Assembly (NCBI GenBank): GCA_031259665.1
Contig: JAIRLD010000073.1
Coordinates: 1 to 8,649 of the forward strand
Reading direction: 5' to 3'
DNA from: Puniceicoccales bacterium
Lineage (GTDB): Bacteria; Verrucomicrobiota; Verrucomicrobiia; Opitutales; LL51
Length of the DNA stretch: 8,649 nt
In this document: positions 1 to 5,126 of the stretch, piece after piece
How positions within the stretch are numbered: position 1 is the first letter of the stretch
How the letters are laid out: each line of letters starts with the position of its first letter
Notes under the pieces: generated by a model
The model's database searches: none
What the model saw: the letters and a program-made list of their open reading frames with translations, nothing else
What the model was told of the DNA's origin: nothing
Program-made: the position numbers and the translations under genes

Positions 1-338
1 CACGAGATAGTGGAGATCAAAATTCTACTGCTTCGCTAGATTTTCGACTACGCGAGTTAAACACATTGATAGAAATTAATCCAAACATATCAAAGAAAGC
101 ATTTGAAGTACTATGCCAATGGAAACAAACCATTGAAGAATTGCCGCTGGAAAAATTGGAAGAAGAGCTCCATCGAAATTTAGATGCCGTAGAAAATATG
201 TTAAAGGCAAATAAAGAAAGTCCTGAAGAATTTACACAATGGCTCCAGGAAACTATAAGGAATATAGAAGCCACAATCTATTATCTGCAAACAACAACCC
301 AACCTACAGCCCTGAGCCTATTGGGCTTTGATCTGTAA
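1..338 (+). CDS. Unknown helical protein, C-terminal part only (A)
   Basis: The reading frame is open from the left edge (first whole codon at base 3) to TAA at 336-338, so this is the 3' end of a longer gene; there is no in-frame stop upstream. A TTG at 66 could be read as a start, but the frame continues before it without change of character, so I treat it as internal. About 111 residues are visible, rich in Glu, Lys, Leu and Gln, with heptad-like spacing around EELPLEKLEEELHRNLDAVE, suggesting long amphipathic or coiled-coil helices. The last residues, LSLLGFDL, are more hydrophobic. I do not recognise a family. It lies upstream of the B and C genes on the same strand and ends just before a strong terminator, so it is probably a separate transcript. 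Confidence 0.6.
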   Translation, partial: RDSGDQNSTASLDFRLRELNTLIEINPNISKKAFEVLCQWKQTIEELPLEKLEEELHRNLDAVENMLKANKESPEEFTQWLQETIRNIEATIYYLQTTTQPTALSLLGFDL

Positions 339-342
339 TACT

Positions 343-395
343 AAATGGGAAAAACCGAGGATTCATTTTCTACTCCTGAATTTTTTCCCATTTTT
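343..395 (+). terminator. Rho-independent-type terminator after gene A
   Basis: A perfect 12-bp inverted repeat, AAATGGGAAAAA (343-354) and TTTTTCCCATTT (382-393), is followed by more T (to 395). The 27-base loop can itself form a 4-bp AGGA/TCCT stem. It begins 5 bases after the stop of gene A. The loop holds a 14-base block (359-372) that recurs exactly at 1199-1212 upstream of B2, where the flanking arms no longer match well. The repeat ends just before the TTGACA of the next promoter. Confidence 0.7.
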
Positions 396-398
396 ATC

Positions 399-427
399 TT
401 GACATGCCTCCATGACTAAATATATAG
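399..427 (+). promoter_or_regulatory. CTTGACA promoter module before B1
   Basis: TTGACA at 399-404 follows a T/C-rich tract. At the usual spacing lies TATATA (421-426, 16-base spacer) or ATATAG (422-427, 17-base). This is the best -10 among the five copies of the module in this window. A start about 7 bases downstream of this box would fall at or next to the ATG at 434, and no Shine-Dalgarno sequence precedes that ATG. Confidence 0.55.
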
Positions 428-433
428 CTTATT

Positions 434-1030
434 ATGTTCAAGAAGAGTATTATTAAAGTTAGCTATAAAACAGGTGTTATATTATTATCGTCTTTGGCAT
501 TTTCCAGCATGGATTTTGGTTCGACTGACCCGGAAATGGAATTGTAGCGTACTCTTTCCGTTTTAAATGGAAAGGGTAAATTAGATAGTGAAGAACATAG
601 AGAGGCAGTTGCTTTAGTGCTAGATAGTTCTACGCCTGCGGAGGAAGCTGTTCAAATATTAGTACTCATGGGCAGCGACACTCAACGGGATGTTGCACGA
701 AAAATGGCTCCTCAACGACTAGAAAAAATAAGGCAACAAGGATTAGCATATCAAGCAGATCCTTCGGGGTTATTATCAACGATTGCAACAGAAATTTATA
801 GCAAGGAAATAAATAAGTTTATGGATGAGCCAGGTAATGAACAAACCAAGATCACAAAAGTATTGGAATTTTTAGATCAGAAAACGAGACGAAGACAACC
901 GGAACGCGATCCAATAGTACGAGAAACGCAAAGAAGGTTAGAGTGTTTACAAAACAATGGATTGATCCCACCTCCTCCAAAAACAATCTATAGACTGGGA
1001 GTAATCAGATTAACCAATCCAAACTTATAA
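434..1030 (+). pseudogene. Exported protein B1, interrupted by an in-frame TAG at codon 38
   Basis: ATG at 434 opens a frame with a signal-peptide-like start (MFKKSIIKV, then a hydrophobic stretch to about residue 25). It meets TAG at 545-547 and then continues in the same frame to TAA at 1028-1030: 199 codons in all. B2 aligns without gaps over the first 38 codons and has Trp (TGG) at codon 38, so a single G-to-A change explains the stop. Downstream similarity also holds: SDTQRDVARKMAP here matches SYTQQRILRQMDP in B2. B1 has about 60 more C-terminal residues than B2, ending in a proline-rich NNGLIPPPPKTIYRLG segment. A GTG at 617 could start a shorter product without the signal peptide, but I see no ribosome site for it. 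Either a young pseudogene, a readthrough gene or a sequencing error. The family is unknown to me. Confidence 0.7.
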
Positions 1031-1048
1031 AAGTAAACTTTTAAACAT

Positions 1049-1080
1049 GTGCGGAAATGATTTCCTTTCGCACGTTTTTT
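1049..1080 (+). terminator. Terminator after B1
   Basis: GTGCG (1049-1053) pairs with CGCAC (1069-1073). GGAAA inside it can pair with TTTCC, leaving a small bulge, and a run of six T follows at 1075-1080. It lies 18 bases after the B1 stop. A retained terminator suggests that B1 was a complete transcription unit until recently. Confidence 0.6.
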
Positions 1081-1221
1081 GGAATAAGTCTTGTTTTTTG
1101 TGCAAGGCCTTGTTTAGTTATATCGCTATGAAATATCTACACTCCATCGAAATCGACATTGATAGAATTAAGGTGGTGAAAGAAAAAGGGTATATTTCGG
1201 ATTCATTTTCTATTTTTCCCC

Positions 1222-1250
1222 TTGACATGGCCCCCATGTTTAAAAGCGTG
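1222..1250 (+). promoter_or_regulatory. CTTGACA promoter module before B2
   Basis: TTGACA (1222-1227) follows the tract TATTTTTCCCC. The upstream block 1199-1212 is identical to 359-372 upstream of B1, so the regulatory region was duplicated with the gene. At 16-18 bases from TTGACA no recognisable -10 is present (AGCGTG at 17). The ATG is at 1260, 38 bases from the first T of the hexamer, preceded by TTATT as in B1. Confidence 0.45.
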
Positions 1251-1259
1251 TGATTTATT

Positions 1260-1688
1260 ATGTTTAAGAGAAACATTATCAAAACTGGTTATAAAGTAGG
1301 TGCTATATTCTTGCCGCTTCTGGCGTTTTTCAATATGAACTTTGGTTCGACTGGAGCACAAGTAGTTTTTTGGGATGAACTTTCTGATTTAGAAAACTCA
1401 GAGAGAAAGAGAGACAATTCCATAACTTCAGCCATAGCAAACGGTTCTATGGGGGTAGAGAAGGCTTTCCATTTACTATTACAGTGCGATTCCTATACCC
1501 AACAGCGCATTCTACGACAAATGGATCCCGAATATCGACAAGTAATAGAACGACAAGTAGAAAATTATCAAAAAGACCTAGTAGCGGCTATGACGAAATT
1601 TACACAGGAGAAGGCGAAACAACAAGTAGAGTTAAGGAGGTTAAAAAATGCCATCGCACGAGAGAAAGGCATGGAAGAGCTGGATTAG
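1260..1688 (+). CDS. Predicted exported protein B2 (142 aa), paralogue of B1
   Basis: I do not recognise this family. The N-terminus (MFKRNIIKTGYK, then a hydrophobic stretch from about residue 13 to 33 ending GSTGA) looks like a Sec signal peptide, with a possible cleavage site near residue 33. The mature part is mostly helical and charged: residues 65-105 match B1 (Asp-x-x-Thr-Gln, Arg-x-Met-x-Pro, Arg-Gln, Tyr-Gln-x-Asp), and the last 30 residues (TQEKAKQQVELRRLKNA and on) look like a coiled coil. The ATG at 1260 is chosen because it aligns with the B1 start and sits 38 bases from the conserved TTGACA. No Shine-Dalgarno site lies before it. B2 is the intact member of the pair. It could instead be a membrane-anchored protein if the signal is not cleaved. 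Confidence 0.7.
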   Translation: MFKRNIIKTGYKVGAIFLPLLAFFNMNFGSTGAQVVFWDELSDLENSERKRDNSITSAIANGSMGVEKAFHLLLQCDSYTQQRILRQMDPEYRQVIERQVENYQKDLVAAMTKFTQEKAKQQVELRRLKNAIAREKGMEELD

Positions 1689-1844
1689 GTAAATCGAAAT
1701 CGGTAAGAGTAAAGATCAGAGCGGATGTTGGAGAAATATGCGTTGATCATCCGAGTACTCATGTCGAAAACCGATACAAATTGATTCATAAAGACCAAAA
1801 ATATTAGCGTTAAGCTAGAAAATTGACCTTCTGAATAAACTAAA
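1689..1844 (+). other. Gap between B2 and the C0 remnant, no gene seen
   Basis: The frame of B2 is broken here by several stops. Another frame stays open to 1807, but it mostly overlaps B2 and its translation shows no family resemblance. Similarity to C1 begins only at about 1845. The stretch may hold decayed DNA from the missing front of C0, but I cannot align it by eye. Confidence 0.4.
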
Positions 1845-2146
1845 TTCCCGGCGATACAAACGCGTTATAGATACGCCAATCAAGCTTCGATCTATATTTT
1901 CGGAAAAGACTGTTGGGAATTTATTCAGAAGAACACAGACCCAGCCGTACCCCGGATCAAGGCGTGGAAGACGTCCTAACGGCTCCCGCCAATCCAGTAG
2001 CTTTTAAGGAGCCAGGAGGAGCACGTTTCTTAGCAGATCTTACCACAAATGGACAACCAATGTCGCATATTGAACTCTTTGATCAAAAAATAAGAGCGAT
2101 GAGTAGGGAAAACAAAAAATCCCAAATGAGTAATCGTGATGAATAG
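1845..2146 (+). pseudogene. C0: truncated, frameshifted 3' remnant of a family C gene
   Basis: Bases 1848-2146 match the 3' end of C1 (about 3219-3517) at roughly nine bases in ten by eye, ending with the same DRDE-like tail (NRDE) and TAG. Only the last 100 or so codons are present; the signal peptide, the first Myb-like segment and most of the second are missing. The frame is shifted: the first part (AIQTRYRYANQASIYIFG, matching AIQMRCQRTNQASNYIFG of C1) is in the frame of base 1848. A single-base loss near 1952 (GTACCCCGG against GTACCACCGG in C1) moves the rest, DQGVEDVLTAPANP and on, into another frame. An ATG at 1913 opens this second frame, but it is the out-of-frame reading of the conserved segment and not a real start. 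Similarity continues into the 3' flank, so C0 and C1 are products of a tandem duplication or of gene conversion. Confidence 0.85.
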
Positions 2147-2266
2147 GAAAAGAGACAAATCCCAATAATATTGGTTGCATCCTGAAAGCGGGTACAAAAA
2201 AATTTTATTCATCAGTTTAATGAATTTGAAAGCGCTGGAACAAAACTCCACTTCCTTAAAAATTGC
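2147..2266 (+). repeat. Repeated intergenic segment, copy 1 (C0 to C1)
   Basis: After the C0 stop the sequence matches the segment after C1 (3518-3620) in the same order. First comes GAATAGGAAAAGAGAC, then the CCCAATAATATTGG element, then a small hairpin (CATCC/GGGTA here, CACCC/GGGTG after C1), and then a block starting AATTTGAAAGCGC at 2223, with ACAAAACTCC and CTTCCT in both. The shared block leads into the promoters of C1 and C2. The duplication unit is therefore a gene tail plus spacer plus the next promoter. Confidence 0.7.
2157..2176 (+). repeat. Short dyad element after C0
   Basis: AAATCCCAATAATATTGGTT contains CCAAT/ATTGG arms around AAT. Near-identical elements follow C1 (3528-3550) and C2 (5074-5095), always at or just after the gene end. 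There is no T-run here, so it is a weak terminator at best; it could be a 3'-end processing or stability hairpin. Confidence 0.5.
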
Positions 2267-2303
2267 CACAAAGATAAAAATTTAAAGATTTTCCATCCTT
2301 TAC

Positions 2304-2333
2304 TTGACATACTTTTTATTTTATAAAGAATAT
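2304..2333 (+). promoter_or_regulatory. CTTGACA promoter module before C1
   Basis: TTGACA (2304-2309) is preceded by the pyrimidine-rich TTTTCCATCCTTTAC. TATAAA at 2322-2327 is only 12 bases away; at 17 bases the sequence is AGAATA. The ATG at 2348 is 44 bases from the start of the hexamer, the longest distance of the five copies. Confidence 0.5.
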
Positions 2334-2347
2334 TGTTTTGGGAAGTT

Positions 2348-3517
2348 ATGGGAAATATTAATAAAATATATACGGGAATGGTTTCTTTTTTCGCGTTTTT
2401 GGGAATGGGTTTTAGCTCTGTCCAAAGCAGCGCCCTAGCCGTACCACCGCGAAACATCCACGATCCGCAACCTCCGAAATGGACACTGACAGAGTATGAA
2501 GTGATAATTCGTGCCCTATTGGAAACTAATTCCAATACATCTACTAGAAGTATCGCCCTTGATCTGCATCAAAGCAATCAACTTCCTGGACGAAGTAAAT
2601 CGGCAATTATAACCATTACTACGAATATTCGAAAGAATTTGAATCAAAACCGTAAATTGTTTCAACATCTTAGAGCCGTGTGTGAAATTGAATGCCAGTT
2701 GGAAGAGGATCTCAGGTGTATGCACCGAAAAGTAAGAACATTGAAACTCCAGCGGAGAAAACTTAAACAATGGGTCCAATATGTATTAATCAATATAAAA
2801 AAGTCCAACGCGAAAATTGCCAGGAGGTTGCAACGAAAACTAAAATTAAAGCAACTCTTAGAGGAAATAGAAGCTGAAGTTAATCGCAGTAGGACCATTT
2901 TAGCTGCCAATCCCACATTAGCCGAACGTTTCAGGATTATGCTAGTAGCTACAGATGAAGAAAAAAAAGATTTATATTATGCAGATCTTAAAACAGTACG
3001 CCAGCAAGTAAAAGTGATACACTCTCTGAATAGTTTAAATTATTGCAAGAAAATGAATGAAAAAACTGACGACCGTCACAACGCAAAGCAGCCATGGACG
3101 ATACCTGAATCTATACGCATGATGCAAATATTATACCCTTGTATCGTGTGGTCAAAGAGAGCAGTTGATTGGGACGCTGTACCACCCGATCTAATAGCAG
3201 CTTTAGGAAGAAGTTTCCTGGCGATACAAATGCGTTGTCAACGCACCAATCAAGCTTCGAACTATATTTTCGGAGAAGACTGTTGGCAATTTATTCAGAA
3301 GAACATAGACCCAGCCGTACCACCGGATCAAGGCGTGGAAGACGTCCTAACGGCTCCCGCCAATCCAGCAGCTTTTAAGGGGCCAGGAGGACCACGTTTC
3401 TTAGCATATCTTACCGCAAATGGACAACCAATGTCGCATATTGAACTCTTTGATCAAAGAATAAGAGCGATGAATAAGGAAAACAAAAAATCCCAAATGA
3501 GTGATCGTGATGAATAG
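2348..3517 (+). CDS. Exported protein C1 with two Myb/SANT-like segments (389 aa)
   Basis: The start is set at ATG 2348, which gives a Sec-like signal peptide: MGNINKIYTG, hydrophobic core residues 11-26, and a possible cleavage after SALA (about residue 31). An in-frame TTG at 2333 is possible but lies closer to the promoter and adds nothing. Residues 44-98 begin KWTLTEYEVIIRALLE and end with LPGRSKSAI plus a basic helix. Residues 249-300 begin PWTIPESIRMMQIL, have W268 and W275 (VDWDAVPPDL), and end GRSFLAIQMRCQR. Both follow the Myb/SANT order of Trp-x-x-x-E helix, IA/V turn, then R-[ST]-x-x-A-I recognition helix. Residues 110-225 are basic and coiled-coil-like. The tail holds IFGEDCWQFIQ and an LTAPANPAAF segment conserved in C2. 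I know of no bacterial family with this layout. If secreted it may act on host DNA or chromatin; that is inference. Confidence 0.75.
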   Translation: MGNINKIYTGMVSFFAFLGMGFSSVQSSALAVPPRNIHDPQPPKWTLTEYEVIIRALLETNSNTSTRSIALDLHQSNQLPGRSKSAIITITTNIRKNLNQNRKLFQHLRAVCEIECQLEEDLRCMHRKVRTLKLQRRKLKQWVQYVLINIKKSNAKIARRLQRKLKLKQLLEEIEAEVNRSRTILAANPTLAERFRIMLVATDEEKKDLYYADLKTVRQQVKVIHSLNSLNYCKKMNEKTDDRHNAKQPWTIPESIRMMQILYPCIVWSKRAVDWDAVPPDLIAALGRSFLAIQMRCQRTNQASNYIFGEDCWQFIQKNIDPAVPPDQGVEDVLTAPANPAAFKGPGGPRFLAYLTANGQPMSHIELFDQRIRAMNKENKKSQMSDRDE

Positions 3518-3620
3518 GAAAAAAGACGAAACCCAATAATATTAGGTTTCACCCTGGAAGTGGGTGCGAAAATCAATTTGAGAGCGCCAAGGCAAGACTC
3601 CGCTATTTCCTCGAAAATAA
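3518..3620 (+). repeat. Repeated intergenic segment, copy 2 (C1 to C2), with hairpins
   Basis: This is the counterpart of 2147-2266. Its dyad is better formed here: GAAACC (about 3528-3533) pairs with GGTTTC (3545-3550) around AATAATATT. A second stem, CACCC/GGGTG, follows with a 7-base loop. No T-run follows either stem, so termination would be weak. The block from 3575 (AATTTGAGAGCGCC) matches the one at 2223. It leads into a T-rich stretch and the C2 promoter. Confidence 0.65.
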
Positions 3621-3647
3621 AAAAAATTAAATTCTTTTTGTTTTTGC

Positions 3648-3676
3648 TTGACACGTTTTCTGTTCTACGCGAGAAA
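3648..3676 (+). promoter_or_regulatory. CTTGACA promoter module before C2
   Basis: TTGACA (3648-3653) follows TTCTTTTTGTTTTTGC. The hexamer 17 bases on is GAGAAA, not a good -10. The ATG at 3687 is 39 bases from the start of TTGACA. The upstream T-tract is the longest of the five copies. Confidence 0.5.
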
Positions 3677-3686
3677 TAACACTGTT

Positions 3687-4970
3687 ATGAGAAACACAAA
3701 TATAAATACTAATAAAATATGTGCTGGGATGGCTTCCTTTCTCGCGTTTTTTGGGATAGGTTTTAGCTCCGTCCAAGGCGCTGCCCCAGCCAAACAAGAT
3801 CTCCACGCTCATCGGAATTCGGAATGGACGTTGAAAGAGTATGAGGTGATAGTTCGTGCCGTATTGGAAGAATGGGCCGAATTAAAAAACGGTAGTATGG
3901 CTAATAATGATCTTGCTAATCGACTGTTTCGAGATCAAAAAATTCCTGGACGAACTAAAAAGGCAATTGGAGTCGCTATCGGAAATGTTCGAAGGGTTTT
4001 TGATGAGGATAGCAATGACATATTACTATTACGACAAGATTTTAGGGCCTTGCTTGGAAATAGACAACAATTGAAAGTGGACCTCCATCATGTACACCTC
4101 GATTCCCCCGATATTCCGTATTATCAATCAGTAATCCGATATATATTAAAGGGAAAGTCTAACAAGAAAATTGCTAAAAAGTTGCGGCGGAGACTCAAAT
4201 TAGAGCAACCCTTAGAGGAAATAAAAGCTAAAGTCGCTCGCATTAGGGCCTCTTTGGAAAACAATCCCCAACAAGCCAGACGTCTCAGGCTTACGCTAGT
4301 AGCCACAGATCAAGAAAAAGAGACTTTATTGAATGAGCATTTTGAAATAGTACACCAAAAAGTACGAGAGAAAGGGAGGGATAAGACCTCTATTTATACG
4401 AGAACACTGAATGAAAAAACTTCCGATTGCAGTGACACAAGGAAGTTATGGAGGACAGATGAGGAAATAAACGTGATACTAGCACTATCTCCCTATTATT
4501 CGCCGACAGAAGGAGTCAAGTGGAGCACTATACCGAAAGATGCCCTGCCAATCAAAAGAAATCTCACGGCGATACGATGCTGTAGTGAGCGCTTAACTCG
4601 AGCTTCGATGGGAATTTTCGGAGTGGATCAGTGGCAATTTATACAGAACCACAGAGACCCAACCTCACCACTGGATCAAGAGGATCAAAATCGAAACATC
4701 TTAATGACTCCTCCCAATCCAGGAGATTTTTGTGGAGAGAAAGGACAACAAGCTCTAGAAAATTTTAACGCAGACGAAGAAAAAATGCCGTATATAGAAA
4801 TCATTGAGCTTGAAGCAAAAAATACAGAACCACAAAGACCCAACCTCACCACTGGATCAAGAGGACTCACCACTGGATCAAGAGGATCAAGATCGAAACA
4901 TCTTAATGACTCCTCCCAATCCAGGAGATTTTTGTGGAGAGAAAGGACAACAAGCTCTAGAAAATTTTAA
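3687..4970 (+). CDS. Exported protein C2, paralogue of C1, with a frameshifted C-terminus (427 aa)
   Basis: The frame is open from 3648, but translation from there would begin inside the -35 hexamer. ATG 3687 gives a signal peptide like that of C1 (core GMASFLAFFGIGFSSV, possible cut after GAAPA, residue 35). Layout follows C1: a first Myb/SANT-like segment at about 46-105 (EWTLKEYEVIVRAVLE ... IPGRTKKAI), a basic helical middle with KSNKKIAKKLRRRLKL (157-172), a second segment at about 254-304 (LWRTDEEINVIL ... VKWSTIP ... RNLTAIRCCSERL), and the IFGVDQWQFIQ tail module (310-320). Residues 319-378 are then followed by 49 residues (379-427), including LTTGSRGLTTGSRG, that are the wrong-frame reading of a tandem copy of the preceding DNA. 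The original C-terminus lies in the next frame, ending at 5085. The protein may still work, since both Trp-rich segments are intact. Confidence 0.75.
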   Translation: MRNTNINTNKICAGMASFLAFFGIGFSSVQGAAPAKQDLHAHRNSEWTLKEYEVIVRAVLEEWAELKNGSMANNDLANRLFRDQKIPGRTKKAIGVAIGNVRRVFDEDSNDILLLRQDFRALLGNRQQLKVDLHHVHLDSPDIPYYQSVIRYILKGKSNKKIAKKLRRRLKLEQPLEEIKAKVARIRASLENNPQQARRLRLTLVATDQEKETLLNEHFEIVHQKVREKGRDKTSIYTRTLNEKTSDCSDTRKLWRTDEEINVILALSPYYSPTEGVKWSTIPKDALPIKRNLTAIRCCSERLTRASMGIFGVDQWQFIQNHRDPTSPLDQEDQNRNILMTPPNPGDFCGEKGQQALENFNADEEKMPYIEIIELEAKNTEPQRPNLTTGSRGLTTGSRGSRSKHLNDSSQSRRFLWRERTTSSRKF

Positions 4971-5025
4971 CGCAGACGAAGAAAAAATGTCGTATATAGA
5001 AATCATTGACCTTGAAGCAAAAAAG
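4641..5025 (+). repeat. Tandem duplication inside C2: copies 4641-4821 and 4822-5025
   Basis: Copy 1 (181 bp) and copy 2 (204 bp) both begin at ATACAGAACCACA and differ at only a few bases. Copy 2 contains an extra 21 bp (see 4845-4886). Without that it is 183 bp, or 61 codons. Copy 1 ends GCAAAAAATACAG where copy 2 ends GCAAAAAAGATACAG, so copy 1 has lost GA. The bases ATACAGAA stand at both the start of copy 1 and the end of copy 2, and are the likely microhomology for the duplication. The 2-bp loss put copy 2 out of frame. Confidence 0.9.
4845..4886 (+). repeat. 21-bp unit repeated twice within copy 2
   Basis: Two exact 21-bp units (4845-4865 and 4866-4886) begin CTCACCACTGG and end AAGAGGA; copy 1 has one (4664-4684). 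In the original frame each encodes SPLDQED-type residues; in the frame C2 now uses they encode LTTGSRG twice. This is a second, in-frame slippage event. Confidence 0.9.
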
Positions 5026-5085
5026 ATACAGAAGAAAAAAAAGAGGAAAGTGAAAGAGATGGAAAGCAATTTCAAATCCCAATAA
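4971..5085 (+). pseudogene. Stranded original 3' coding end of C2
   Basis: The frame that would continue C2 without the 2-bp loss runs through copy 2 (from about 4822) to TAA at 5083-5085. It encodes the duplicated ILMTPPNPGDFCGEKGQQ segment and then a Lys-rich end, IQKKKKRKVKEMESNFKSQ. The part after 4970 is no longer read by C2. Such a basic tail resembles a nuclear localisation-type signal in composition (KKKKRKVK), though poly-basic ends are common and this may mean nothing. A TTG at 4804 opens this frame but has no ribosome site or promoter. Confidence 0.65.
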
Positions 5086-5102
5086 TATTGGTTTCCATTT
5101 TT
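5060..5102 (+). terminator. Terminator after the C array
   Basis: ATGGAAA (5060-5066) can pair with TTTCCAT (5092-5098), enclosing the CCCAATAATATTGG dyad shared with C0 and C1, and T continues to 5102. The arms overlap the last codons of the original C2 frame. It is the only one of the three dyad copies followed by a T-run. Confidence 0.5.
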
Positions 5103-5126
5103 GAGAAAAATCGTTCTATAGGCGGC

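Noticed and set aside
1103..1112. CAAGGCCTTG perfect palindrome
   Set aside because: Too short for a hairpin, a single occurrence, no partner feature.
66..1170. ACATTGATAGAA-TTAA-like string at about 62 and 1157
   Set aside because: A short match between coding and intergenic DNA without extended similarity; likely chance in AT-rich sequence.
1047..1253. Plus-strand ORF of 68 codons between B1 and B2
   Set aside because: It starts inside the B1 terminator hairpin, runs through the B2 promoter, has a Cys/Phe-rich random-looking translation and no start signal.
1634..1692. AAGGAGG plus ATG 1648 opening a 14-codon ORF
   Set aside because: It lies inside B2 coding sequence (LRRLKNA); the product is very short and the match is explained by Leu-Arg-Arg-Leu codons.
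1484..1807. Plus-strand ORF overlapping the 3' half of B2 and running past it
   Set aside because: Wrong-frame reading of B2 (Thr/Ser/Arg-rich), no start signal; the part beyond B2 has no family resemblance.
2516..2916. Minus-strand ORFs opposite C1
   Set aside because: Cys/Ser/Phe-rich antisense translations of Lys/Glu-rich coding sequence; no start signals.
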